Source: Limonium bicolor (taxonomy: Eukaryota > Streptophyta > Magnoliopsida > Caryophyllales > Plumbaginaceae). From it: DNA of 64,000 nt. The DNA lies in the NCBI GenBank assembly GCA_023374045.1, contig CM041776.1:343851636-343915635 (forward strand), given 5' to 3'. The notes below the pieces were generated by a model. It searched no databases. It worked only from the letters and a program-made list of their open reading frames with translations, and was not told the origin of the DNA. Both the position numbers and the translations under genes were made by a program. Positions within the stretch are counted from its first letter, which is position 1; the number at the start of each line of letters is the position of its first letter. This document shows, piece after piece, positions 43,501 to 53,902 of this stretch.

Positions 43501-44515
43501 TATTATATTTATGCTTGGATTGGATAGATCAACAGTCTACAGCAACTTGACACGAATAGTGGTCATTGTATGGATATTCGTCGTTCTCATCCTTACACAG
43601 AGTTACACAGCCAGCTTCACTTCAATGCTTACAGTCGATCAACTTCAACCAACTGTCACTGACATAACTGAGCTCATAAAGAATGAAAGAAATTACGTTG
43701 GCTACCAAGAAGGCTCATTCATAAAGGACCTCTTGTTGCAGATGAATTTCAAAGAGTCCCAACTCAAATCTTACAATTCAGTAGAAGACCTCCACCGGCT
43801 TCTTTCAAAAGGCTCTATGAATGGTGGGGTATCGGCTGTTTTTGATGAAATACCATATCTAAAGAATTTCCTCGCTAGTTATTGCTCCAAGTACATGATT
43901 GTGCCACCCACCTACAAAACTGCTGGATTTGGCTTCGCCTTCTCCAAAGGCTCTCCACTTGTCGATGATGTTTCTCGGGCTGTGCTAAATGTGACAGAGA
44001 GTGAGGTGATGACCAAAATAGAGAAACTTTGGATAGGTGACCTAGATAATTGCCCTAGCTCCTCAACCTCCACAAATCCTTCGTCAACAAGCCTAGGCCT
44101 CGAAAGCTTCTGGGTGCTATTCACTATTGCTGGATTTGTTGCCTTTTGTTCTATTGTCATATTTTTGGTCTTGTTTCTTCACCAACATCGACAAGTGTGG
44201 CTGCACTCTGACCCAGGTACATCTGTGTTGACTCGTATCAAAAAGTTGGCTGAATTATTTGACCAGAAAAATATGGAATCTCACACCTTTAAAAAAGCTG
44301 AAGTTGTAGTGCATGATCCCAACCAAGTTGATGCCTCTACTGGAAACAACACAAGGTGTCCTCCAAGCCCCTCAAGCGTCACAAATCTTTCAGAAGTGCA
44401 TTGTGAAGCATACACAGACCAATCAACATTTCCCTCACCTTCTGTTCCCACCTCTTTGGCAAATAGACTTCAACATGATGATGAAGTGGTTCTTGAGATG
44501 CCAAATGACATGTGA
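40528..44515 (+). CDS. Glutamate receptor-like channel, clade II (GLR-A), with one frame break
   Basis: A ligand-gated cation channel of the plant GLR2 type, acting in the plasma or other membranes. Exons: 40528-40870, 41648-43000, 43112-43424, then from 43528 or 43536 to 44515. After a signal peptide (LLWALLPVLVLFNQTAVFA) comes the amino-terminal ligand domain (EVKVGVVV, KYKTRLVLHVRDS, IIGPETSQEAKF, VPIISYSASSP), the ligand-binding lobes (KLKVLVPV..GFTQFV, GYCIDIFDAV, DIVVGDTTIVANRSLYVDFT), M1, pore region, M3 with SYTASFTSMLTV, and M4 near 44130. The tail is long and polar. Near 42455-42475 the frame shifts: the GLR-B copy has two more bases and stays open there. The last intron has TAG|ATCAACAG; the frame is kept only if the AG at 43534-43535 is used. 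The frame break makes a full-length product doubtful unless it is an assembly error. Confidence 0.85.
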
Positions 44516-45076
44516 ATCATAGAAGGCAGAATATCTTCCCTAGTATCATAGTTGTAACCAATGACTAATTGAATTCACAAATTCATTTCAATTGTGGATC
44601 CAAGACACTCGAGGCTATCTATGTTTCTGTATTTATTTTTCAGCAGAAACACTACGTAGTGACAATAGCATTGTAAAGAGCCCCCTTGGATCATATAATA
44701 GACATTATTATTTTGTACACTTTTGTTATATTGTATAAAGGCTCGTCCGATATTGTATATCTTACAAGGGAAAAGGTTGAGAGCTAGATCATCTCTATCT
44801 GGGCGTTTTAATTTTCTTTCTTATTGCCAATAGAATTGCAGACATGCTCTACATGGAGAAGCATCTTCAATAAGGGCGGTTCCTTGGTTGAAACTGTCAT
44901 TTTTTTGGTATACTTATATTAATTGGAACATGAAAGGTAAGTTACAAACCTAACATCATTAAGGACTAACAAGAGTAAAAACCAAACCAACCAAAAAACT
45001 AATCCTTCAAACCCATTATAGCTACCAACTAATTGGCTAAAACAATCCAGCCAATTCACTGAGGTTAACCTGGTCT
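44516..45076. other. 3' flank of GLR-A
   Basis: 3' UTR and spacer; no gene. Confidence 0.5.
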
Positions 45077-45497
45077 TGTTGGAATATCTAAAATATGTTC
45101 TTAAGTATAGTCAGTTTCTTAAGCTTTGTCAGTTTATTCAGTTTCGTCAGTGTCATCAATTTTGTCAATTTATTACTCTAGTATATGTAGAGTCTTCATT
45201 ATTAGAGTTTTATTTTTTTTATCAAGTGGGCATATGTAAAGGTTTGGGTTTTTGTCTTCCCCTTAGATTATAAATAGGAGAGTCTTCCACAGACAACAAT
45301 ACAACATCTGAAATACAAAAACAATCTCTTTCTTTTTATATCAAATTTCTATCAATTCTACTCTCTTCTTTATATCAATTTTCTATTAGATTTCTATCAA
45401 ATCTATTAGGGCATCAGAGTAAAAAATGATGTTTTTATTTTAGATTATGACAAATTGAAGAACAATGTTACAGAACGATCATAGTTCTTTCCTTAGA
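45077..45497 (+). mobile_element. Probable Copia 5' LTR with primer-binding-like site (plus strand)
   Basis: Starts TGTTGGAATATCTAAAATA and runs about 335 bp with a TATAAATAG box (about 45270) and T-rich end near 45411. GGGCATCAGAG follows directly, close to the TGGTATCAGAG primer site of plant Copia elements. The sequence is cut at 45497 by the minus-strand Copia element. No matching 3' LTR was found, so the assignment rests on layout. Confidence 0.5.
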
Positions 45498-45751
45498 TGA
45501 AAGAAATCAAACGCGGAAGGCTTTTCTTGGATAAAAGGAGCTTGATGCTCAATAGAAGGAAGGAGACGATCCTTCGATACAATACACAAACCCTAAACTA
45601 TGAACTACTTAACCTAAAACCCAGGACTTGTTTCTAACGGGAAAAAGTTCACCTAAGTAAAACGACAATAGACCTGTCGCTTTGGTCAAACTTAGAAAAG
45701 ACCAAAGACTATAATAGGAACTATATTAAAGATAATAATGTTATTCTAACA
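45498..45751 (-). repeat. 3' LTR of the minus-strand Copia element
   Basis: 254 bp, plus-strand limits TGAAAGAAATC...TTATTCTAACA. Matches 53129-53365. Confidence 0.9.
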
Positions 45752-45762
45752 GCCCCCCTCAA
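45752..45762 (-). other. Polypurine tract of the minus-strand Copia element
   Basis: On the minus strand TTTGAGGGGGGC directly precedes the LTR start TGTTAG, the expected second-strand primer. Confidence 0.75.
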
Positions 45763-46500
45763 ACCTGAGAAGATCAAGATTCTCATATTTGAAATAACAC
45801 AAAACATATATTACATAGAAAGCGGGATCAAACTTCACTCAGGTTCAGTCCCATTCTCCTGACTAGAATTGGATAGGCTTTTCCCGCCAGAGGCTTTGTT
45901 AAGACATCAGCTACCTGTTCCTTAAAGCCCACAACTCGACCATAATTAATCCCTTTTGTAGCTTCTGTCTAACGAAATGCACATCTAACTCGATGTGTTT
46001 GGTCCTCTTAAGCTGAACTGGATTCCTTGCGATGTAAATGGCAGATTGGGAATCTGATCTAACTGGGACTGGAAGGATGTCCTTTACACCCAGCTCATGC
46101 AGGAGTCTGGTAACCCAACTTAATTCAGCTGTCACACTCCTCATGGCGCGGTACTCCGCCTCTGCTGATAGAGCCACTGTGGTTTGTTTCTTTGATTTCC
46201 AGGAGAGCGGACTACCTCCTAATTGCACAAAGTAACCACTGATTGATCTTCTGGTGTTGGGACAGCCTGCCCAGTCAGAATCACAGTAAGTAATTAGCCT
46301 GAATCATCTTTAGAATTAAACAGAAGTTCATAATTTCTAGTGCCACGAATATAATTAAGTGTGTGCAAAGCTGCCTTGTAATGCTCATCAGTGGGACAAC
46401 TCAAAAACTGGCTAAGAAACTGTATTGCAAAGCATAAGTCAGGTCTACTGTGGGACAAATAGCCTATTTTCCCCACCAATCTTCTATAATCAGAAGGATC
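45763..46500 (-). pseudogene. Copia RNase H remnant
   Basis: Open pieces read [49 protein letters not shown] and [20 protein letters not shown], the Copia RNase H region, interrupted by stops near 46300 and 45911. Confidence 0.88.
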
Positions 46501-47522
46501 TTTTAGGGGGTTTTCACTTTCCTTCCTAAGTTCGAGGCTGATGTCTAAGGGACTAACTGAAATTTTGTTCCTACTGAGTCAAATTCATTAAGATGATCTT
46601 CACAATACCTCTTTTGTAGTAAGATTACTCCTTATGTGGTACGCAAGAACTGTATACCCAAGAAGAATTTTAAACTGCCTAGATCCTTAATCTTGAATTT
46701 GTTGTCCAGACTATCTTTTATTGTTGTGATAAACTAATAGTCATCTCCAGTAATTACAATGTCATCCATGTAGACAACCAGAAAACAAGTTTTATTAGTT
46801 TTAACTCTAACAAAAGTGAATAATCATTAAGAGATTGTTTGAAGCTAAAAGACTATAAGAACACACTCAGCTTACAGTGCCACCACTGTCGAGAAGCTTG
46901 TTTCAAACCATATAGTGATTTCCTCAGTTTACAAAGTTTTCTAGATCCTTCCTCATTATGACCTTGGGGAATCTCTATATAAACATCTTCCTCAAGGTCC
47001 CCATGGAGGAAAGCGTTGTTAATGTCCAATTGGCTTATTGTCTATCTCCTCTTTATGGCAACTATAATCAAGGCCTTTATTGTAGTAAACCTAACAACTA
47101 GAGAGAAGGTTTCTAAATAGTCAATTCCCCATTTCCGAGTGTATCCTTTAGCGACAAGCCTGGCCTTAAACCTCTCCACAATTCCATCAGCCTTAAATTT
47201 TACTTTGTAAACCCACTTAAACTTCACTGGTCTAGCCCCTTTGGGTGGACTAACTAAATCCCATGTCTGATTTTTCTCTAAGACCACAAATTCTTCACTT
47301 ATTGCCCTCTACCATCTAACATCCCTAACTGCCTCTTCATAGCAACTAGGTTCAGTATGTTTGTTAGATTAGAATAAAAATAGTTAAAGTTATTTTTCTC
47401 TTCAGGATTACTCCTACTGTGTGCAGCAATCTGTCTACTCTAATGATACTATCATCACCATCAAATCAGAAGCAACAGAAGAATGATTAATTGCAGATAA
47501 ATTAGTATATACAGTAGCTGTT
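46501..47522 (-). pseudogene. Copia reverse transcriptase remnant
   Basis: Pieces include [47 protein letters not shown] (in place of YVDDxxxTGDD) and KIKDLGSLKFFLGIQ. Several stops and shifts. The N-terminal side is separated from the integrase part by the solo LTR inserted at 47523. Confidence 0.88.
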
Positions 47523-47778
47523 TGATAAGTGGGAAATTTATCTATATTTAATACTTTATTGTTTATTATTTTATGCTATAAGGTTATATATTTCCTCACT
47601 TAAGTGCTTAATTATGTTAAATATTAAAATTACCCCTCACATGTGGTTTTATGTTAAACAGGTAAAAATACTGAAGAAAAGGGTCTAGATAAATATGTCA
47701 AGAGGGCTACTGTCTTGGGCCTAGAAGAATTCTAGAGAAGCAGACCAATTAATCAGTCCACACGCGTACATTTGCAGA

Positions 47779-48851
47779 GAGGCGCAGCCTTTTGAATTTA
47801 CCCATGCATGCTTGGATTGGGCTTCGACTTGGACTGAGGGGCAGCAATTTGTTGGGTCGCAGACAAACTCGAGTCCTGAACTGGAGCATCAACTTTGATG
47901 GATTTTTAATCCATGCATGTGAAAGTTGGCGCATCATTTCTGATGGTAGTCGGCCCATGCACACACCGAGAAGGAACATCCCATGCACGACTTGGTCGCT
48001 GGGCTTGGAGACAAAGGCTCTGGCGGACCAAATAAAGTAGAGGCGCAGACTCGTACGAGACATTCGCATGTCTGAACGTGGACCCACTGCATGAGAATCT
48101 ATGACTAGACCATCATCATGAACCCAGCGACATATATGTGACCGCATGGACATAACGGTGGGCATGCATGGACTCGCGGAGAATTATCAAAGTCAACCAA
48201 CAAATATTGGGCTACATATATTATCGATCACTACATCAGGAGACCCATTATTCATTAACAACAATTAGTTATTATCAAACTGGGGCTGCACTGCACGTGA
48301 GGATGGAGATTGTTTTGTCAGCCGACTTTGTCTTGGAGACATACATACATGCAGAGCATGGCCGACAGAGAGAATCAGAGGGCGCAGACACTTGATGGGC
48401 GCAACAATGAAGACAATTCTTCCAGGACTGATAAGCACAGACTGAAAAGAATCAGAGGCGCAGACTTGAACAGAGCATGAATCCACGGTGGCATGCATGA
48501 CGAGCATACATCTCGGTCCGACAAAGTAGTGGTGCAGATTTGCGCAAATACACATGGGATATGCATAACATGGAGCAGATAAAACTTTACAGGCGCAGAC
48601 ATTTCCTTGCACACAAATCGACAACCTGAAGCAGAACGCAGCCTTTTGATCTAGGACGGAAGAAATAAAAAGGCTGACAACTACAGAGGCGCAGACAATT
48701 CACATTTCCATCATTCATGGCCTAACTCCACGCATACATTTGCTGGCCATCGTGAGACATGGAGAGATGGGTAGACGAATCTTGCAGCGCACCACATGAA
48801 GAATTATTCATGCACACATGATGCACACAGACAGATGACAGAGGCGCCGAC
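47779..48851. repeat. Interspersed GAGGCGCAGAC motif, seven copies in the solo LTR
   Basis: Copies or near copies begin at 47779, 48040, 48379, 48455, 48590, 48686 and 48841. Spacing is irregular (about 75-340 bp) and the sequence between them is not repeated, so it is not a simple tandem array. Confidence 0.8.
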
Positions 48852-48867
48852 AAAAAGAATGAGCGGC

Positions 48868-48868
<1 letters not shown>

Positions 48869-48908
<40 letters not shown>
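48869..48908. repeat. AT dinucleotide microsatellite
   Basis: About 20 AT units. Confidence 0.95.
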
Positions 48909-48910
<2 letters not shown>

Positions 48911-49840
48911 TTCGGATATATATAGAGGGGAGATATCAAGACGAGAACTCAACATTACAGAGGGATTCAAGAGAAAATTAGCAGCTATAGAGAGTTCGAG
49001 AGCCGCGCAGCACACCAAGTCAGACAGAGGGAAACTATCAGTCAGTCTTGACAGACCGGAACAGAAGACAGAGACCAGAAACGTCATCGGTTCTACAACA
49101 ATTAGATGACGTTTTCTAATCTCTTTAATATTGTTATTATTTCTTTGTCTCCGATGTCTGAATAATTGTTAGAATTCTGGTTTATTATGGACAACTAGTT
49201 TATTGTTTTTCTTTCTGAGTTGTTAAATATAAATTCTATATAGATTGTAGTTTTGTTCCTAGTTATTTTTGATATTCTCTTGTGATTAATTATCGCTTGA
49301 GTTTATTTGGTATGAATTGCTTACAAGTGAGAACTGCGGCGTTCATTAGACCATAGGAATATTACCAGTGAACTACAGATGGTAATTCCTGGGGATTAGC
49401 TGACTAGAAACCAGATGAATCATTAACGCTACTAGTTAATTTGTAAATTCGTAACGAGAGTTAGGATTAGGGAATTACTAGTGAGAATCTATCTTGCGGG
49501 AGACCGATTTTAGATTAATTTAGATCTGAGGTTGCAATCTAGAATTTAGAAACACTCAGGAAAGGAAATGATAAACTAGGGAAAAGTAAAACCAGGATTC
49601 ACCCTTTTAGATTTATTAGAAACTCACTTTTAATTGTTTTTATTATTGTTTATTTAATTTCTACAATCAAACCCCCAATTTATTATTGTTATTTTCCTTC
49701 AATTTATAGTTAGATAGATTAAAGATTAAACTAGACACAGCCGCCTCCTTTGGTTCGATAACCTAGGGAATACTACCTAGGAAAACTTGCTACGACAGAC
49801 CAGTACACTTGCTGTAATACACTTTTACCCGTACACTGTT

Positions 49841-51609
49841 AAGATTCTTTCGCTCAAGATTTCAGAAAAATAATCAAGTAAGGGTTTAAGCATGGACTTA
49901 TCTATTTTTATGACCGTTGATCCAAGCTCATAATCTTGTAGATAGCTGGGTGGATGTCTGTTTCTTACTGATCTCCTGAGTTGCTCTCTTTCTTGGTTGT
50001 CAGCTAGGTCTTCTGTTTCTGCAGCTTGTTGCTCTGTGGCACTCCTCACTGTTTCTTCCTCATCTGATGGTACAATGGTCCTGGGCTGACTGTTTCTGGT
50101 GTTCCTTTCTTTATCATGGTGAACCTGCTGTCTCAAACTTATCTCATTCATGTCAGTATCATCATGCATTATGTATTCTTTACTATCAAAGGGATCCTCC
50201 TTGTTGTTAGCAGAGATAATGGCCTTAGAATTTACACTAAAGGGATGAACATTTTCATAGAAAATTACATCCCTATTGTAGATAACCTTATTGTTGTCTA
50301 GGTCATAAAGTTTATATCCCTTTCTGTGCTGTCCATACCCAAGTAACACATTTGATTGATTTTGACATAAACTTATCATGTTGTTCTTTGTTTATGTGAG
50401 CAAAACATAAACACCCAAAGCTTCTTAGAATTGTGTAGTCTGGTTTTTCTCCATGAATTATTTCATAAGGTGTTTAAAAATTGATGCTAGAAAGAGGCAT
50501 TCTAGTTATTAGAAAGGTAGCGGTAAGGCCACTCTCTCCCTAGAATTTTCTTGGTAGGCAGGAATGGAACATGAGGGCTCGGGCAGTTTCTAGGATGTGT
50601 CTGTGTTTTCTTTCAGCAACACCATTCTACTGAGGTGTGTAAGAGTAGGAGGTTTGGTGTTTGATTCCTTTCAGCCTAAAATACTCTACCCCAGCCCTAG
50701 AGGTTCCAAGTTCATGGGCATTGTCACTTCTAACACATTTTACTTTCCTATTAAACGGCCTCTCAACCATGTCAATAAAACCAACTATAAACCCAAAGAT
50801 GTATGATTTTGAGCTAATCAATTGTGTCCATGTGGCCCTAATTTTATTATCTACGATAGTGAGGAAATAAGAGAAACCGTCATAAGTATTGATGCTGTAA
50901 GGCTCCCATAAGTTAATGTGTATTAGTTCAAATATGCTTTGTGTTTTTATTGAGCTAGAAGGGAAAGCTAGCCTATGACTCTTGGCCCTATTACAGGGCT
51001 CACAAATTAGGGGTTTCTGTGCACTATTTTCCTTTAAGAAACCTAATTTTGACATCCTTTCTTTTGGCAAGTGCCCAAGTCTAGTGTGCCATAATTAAGA
51101 GGAAACATGATTAGCATCAGCAAGCATTCTATCTCTACAGGCAAATTCGGTTTTAGCAGGAGAAAATTTTTCAAAAGCAGATTCAGGAAAAACATTCATA
51201 GAAGTAGTTTTTATCTACTGTTGTTTCAAGAAAATTATTCACAGAAGTAGTTTTATCTGCAGTTGTTTCAGGAACAACACTCATAAAACAGAAACACCAG
51301 GAACATTATTCACAGAAGAAGTATTTCTAATATGCAGATTTCTATTCAATACATCTTGCACTATTACAGAAACAGAGACACCAGCAATTATATTAGAGTA
51401 TTTTCTCCCCTTCTTATCAAAATTCTTGTCTAGTACATATAGACCACTATGCACACGCCCAATCTTAAAATCTTCACTGTGATTATAAGCTTGGTAAGAA
51501 CAGCAGGTTGGGTTGAAGTTCAAATTAACTCTCATTTGACTAGATAACTTACTAACATAAATCAAACCAAACCTAAAAATGGGCACATAAATGACATTTC
51601 TCAAGGTCA
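49841..51609 (-). pseudogene. Copia integrase remnant and linker
   Basis: Read on the minus strand: an N-terminal region (MSKLGFLKE, CEPCNRAKSHRLAFPSSS), the catalytic core (HINLWEPY, FSYFLTIVDNK, VRSDNAHEL) and a C-terminal part (VLLGYGQHRKGYKLYDLDNN ... VIFYENVHPF), then LRRSVRNRHPPSYLQDYE. At least four breaks. The last codons are cut by the solo LTR. Confidence 0.88.
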
Positions 51610-52125
51610 TTAACTCATTGATCCTAACCTACCAATTAGGTTAACAGATTGTGGGTGCTTATCGAGCATCCCAACAGTATGAGGCACATTAAGAAATGAA
51701 ACATTACTAAAATTAGCAAGATTCCCACACATATGGTATGAGGCCCCACTGTCAATGATCCATTCTATTTCCTTAGATACCAGATCATTAGATATATTAA
51801 ACGTCCTATGCATGCTGCTATTTAAATTAGCACAAAAATGATAGGAGGATGTACCTACGAACCCACAGTTTGATTTTGCCGATTGTGGGTCCTTGTTCAC
51901 GACTCTTGATTTGCTGATATAGTTTAAGAGGCTGTTCACCTGATCCGTGGTGAGAACTCCATTGAATGGGTCCTTGTCCCCTTCGTTCCTTTGGTCATTT
52001 GCACCGTTGGCCTGAGGTTTTTGTCCTTCCCCGTGTGCCAGATTGGAGGATAGCCATGTTTTTGGTAACATCGGTCTTCCGTATGTCCAACCTTGTGGCA
52101 GTAGCTGCATTGAAGATTGCTTCAC
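51610..52125 (-). pseudogene. Copia protease region
   Basis: Contains WIIDSGASYHMCGN, the aspartic protease active-site motif (DSGAS), followed by VSFLNVPHTVGMLDKHPQ. Upstream is a glutamine- and serine-rich linker from gag. Confidence 0.88.
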
Positions 52126-52950
52126 CTTCCATTGCTTCCTTGGCCACGCCCGTAGGGTTTTCTCCCTTGATTGACATAAAAGGTGGTTGAGTTTTCTCCC
52201 TCAACCGTTGAACCACTTGTCGATCCTTTATGTCTTTTTGGTGTATAAGAATTGAGAAAACCTGTTCTATCAAAGGCAAGGGGGCGATCATCAGGATGCT
52301 TTCCCTTGCGGCCGCAAATCTTTCATTCAAGCCCATCAGGAACTTGATCAGTCTTTGTGTTTCAATATACTCCCTGAAGGCTTTGTCGGTAGAACACTCG
52401 CAACCGGGTAGCGACGTCGTGGCGTCGATCTCATCCCAGATTGTTCAAAGATTAGTAAAATATTCACCGACGGAATTGCTTCCTTGGGTGATTCCAACCA
52501 GTCTTCATTTTAGCCATACATGCGGGTAGCATCAACTTGACCATACCGCTTACATAAATCCTCCCAAATTTTCGCCGCTGATCCACGAAAAAGGACAGAA
52601 TCGACCACTCGTTTTTCAAGGCTCATCAATAACCATGCGCGGACCATATTATCACATCTACCTCATGCTTCTAGTCACTGTTCCGAATCTGTCGGCTTCT
52701 TTAGGGTTCCTAGGATGAAGCCCAGTTTGTTGTTGGAAGCATGGGCGATTTGTACCTGATGTTTCCACCGGGGAAATCCCGGTCCACCATCGTACTTTGC
52801 TGCGAGGGAGAGGCCAGGGTGTTCAGAGCTAGCGAGGTAAAGCGGATCTCCGATCTGAATGGTTCCGCCGTCACTGGCGCCGTTTTCTGTCTGCACCATA
52901 CCAGTCACATCTTCCCCTTTCGGTGTCTCAGTTTGAATTTCGTCTCTCAT
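52126..52950 (-). pseudogene. Copia gag remnant
   Basis: Begins MRDEIQTETPKGED and has the Copia gag start DPLYLASSEHPGLSL..YDGG..FPRWK and NKLGFILGTLKKP. The remaining gag (GLNERFAAARESILMIAPLP) follows in other frames after stops near 52675. Confidence 0.85.
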
Positions 52951-53116
52951 CTTAAATAAAAGGGGTTTTCAGAGAGTGGGGAGAGAATTGAAAAACTGGG
53001 AACCGAAATACTTAGCGCTAGGAATCAAACAATGGTGGTTGCAGAAAGAATAAAACGACGAAGGAGGTAGCCATGGCAGAGAAGAAAGAGTCAAGAGCAA
53101 GATCCCACGATCATCT

Positions 53117-53128
53117 GCTCTGATACCA
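53117..53128 (-). other. Primer binding site of the minus-strand Copia element
   Basis: On the minus strand TGGTATCAGAGC lies immediately inside the 5' LTR, complementary to the 3' end of initiator methionine tRNA. Confidence 0.9.
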
Positions 53129-53365
53129 TGAAAGTAATCGAACGTGGAAGACTTTCTTGGATAAACGGAGCTGGACGCTCAACAGAAGGAAGGAGACGAT
53201 CCGTCGATACAGTACATAAACCCTAAACTATGAACTACTTTACCTAAAACCCAGGCCTTGTTTCTAACGGGAAAAAGATCACCTAAGTAAAACGACAACA
53301 GACCTGTCACTTTGGTCAAACTCAGAAAAGACCAAGGACTCTAATAGGAACTATATTAAAGATAA
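53129..53365 (-). repeat. 5' LTR of the minus-strand Copia element, outer end missing
   Basis: Aligns to 45498-45735 throughout, but the final TAATGTTATTCTAACA of the other LTR is absent; a different Copia fragment starts at once. No target duplication can therefore be seen. Confidence 0.88.
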
Positions 53366-53902
53366 GTGTGATAGGTTATTCAGATCCTCTGTATGTCGAT
53401 TCGTCTGAGAAGGAATTGGCAGGTCTTTGCTTATTGAGTAAGAATTCGCAAACTAGTCATATTTTTTCTACAAAATGGATATTGGACACTAGGGCAACAA
53501 ATCATATGTCTAGAGCTCATAATTTCTTTGTCAATTGAAGAATTTTGTCACACTCCATGTCAGTGGTTGTTCCTGCCGGTAGGCCACAGGCTGTTTCCAT
53601 GGTTGGAGATGTGGAATTGGGAAAATATTTATGGGTTAAAGATGTGTTATACATCCCAGATTTTAAGTTTAATTTACTCTCTATTAAAAGATTAGTAAAA
53701 CAAATTGCTCATTCGCTCATTTTTGGTGAGAAATATTGTTTTACACAGGATTCTATCTCAAAGAAAGTTAAGGTCATAGGGCTGGATCAGTAAGGTCTCT
53801 ATATTTTGGAGGTCAAATGAGCTAGTCAGGTTTTTTGTGTTTTTGGAGACACAACAAAGAGAGTTGGTCATCAGCATTTTGGTCTGGTTTCTAGAGTAGG
53901 TG
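53366..53902 (+). pseudogene. Copia protease-region fragment (plus strand)
   Basis: Reads VIGYSDPLYVDSSEKELAGL, then WILDTRATNHMSRAHNFFVN (protease, DTRAT in place of DTGAT), a stop, then VVVPAGRPQAVSMVGDVELG and VLYIPDFKFNLLSIKRLV. It probably belongs with the LTR at 45077. It ends abruptly where GLR-B sequence begins; the integrase is absent. Confidence 0.8.

Larger units (their letters stand above)
47523..49835. mobile_element. Solo LTR (2.3 kb, probably Gypsy) nested in the Copia element
   Basis: CTGTT is repeated on both sides (47518-47522 and 49836-49840). The insert starts TGATAAGTGGGAA and ends CTTTTACCCGTACA, i.e. TG..CA. A 5-bp duplication and TG/CA ends are those of an LTR retroelement. 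The length, and an end resembling CCGTACACTTGC-type ends of plant Tat/Athila LTRs, suggest Gypsy. No coding frame and no second LTR, so it is a solo LTR left by recombination. The interior has spaced GAGGCGCAGAC motifs and an AT microsatellite. Confidence 0.85.
45498..53365 (-). mobile_element. Decayed Copia LTR retrotransposon (minus strand), with nested solo LTR
   Basis: Two LTRs enclose gag-protease-integrase-RT-RNase H remnants in Copia order. The 3' LTR is 45498-45751 (TG..CA on the plus strand) and the 5' LTR 53129-53365, which lacks the last 16-17 bp at its outer edge. About 20 differences were counted by eye over some 238 aligned positions, so the insertion is not recent. A tRNA-Met PBS and a purine tract fix the direction. 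Many stops and shifts break the coding region, and a 2.3-kb solo LTR splits it. Confidence 0.93.

Noticed and set aside
47749..48624. Frames of up to 138 codons inside the solo LTR
   Set aside because: No domain, and they overlap on opposite strands; the stretch is bounded as an LTR by a 5-bp duplication and TG/CA ends.
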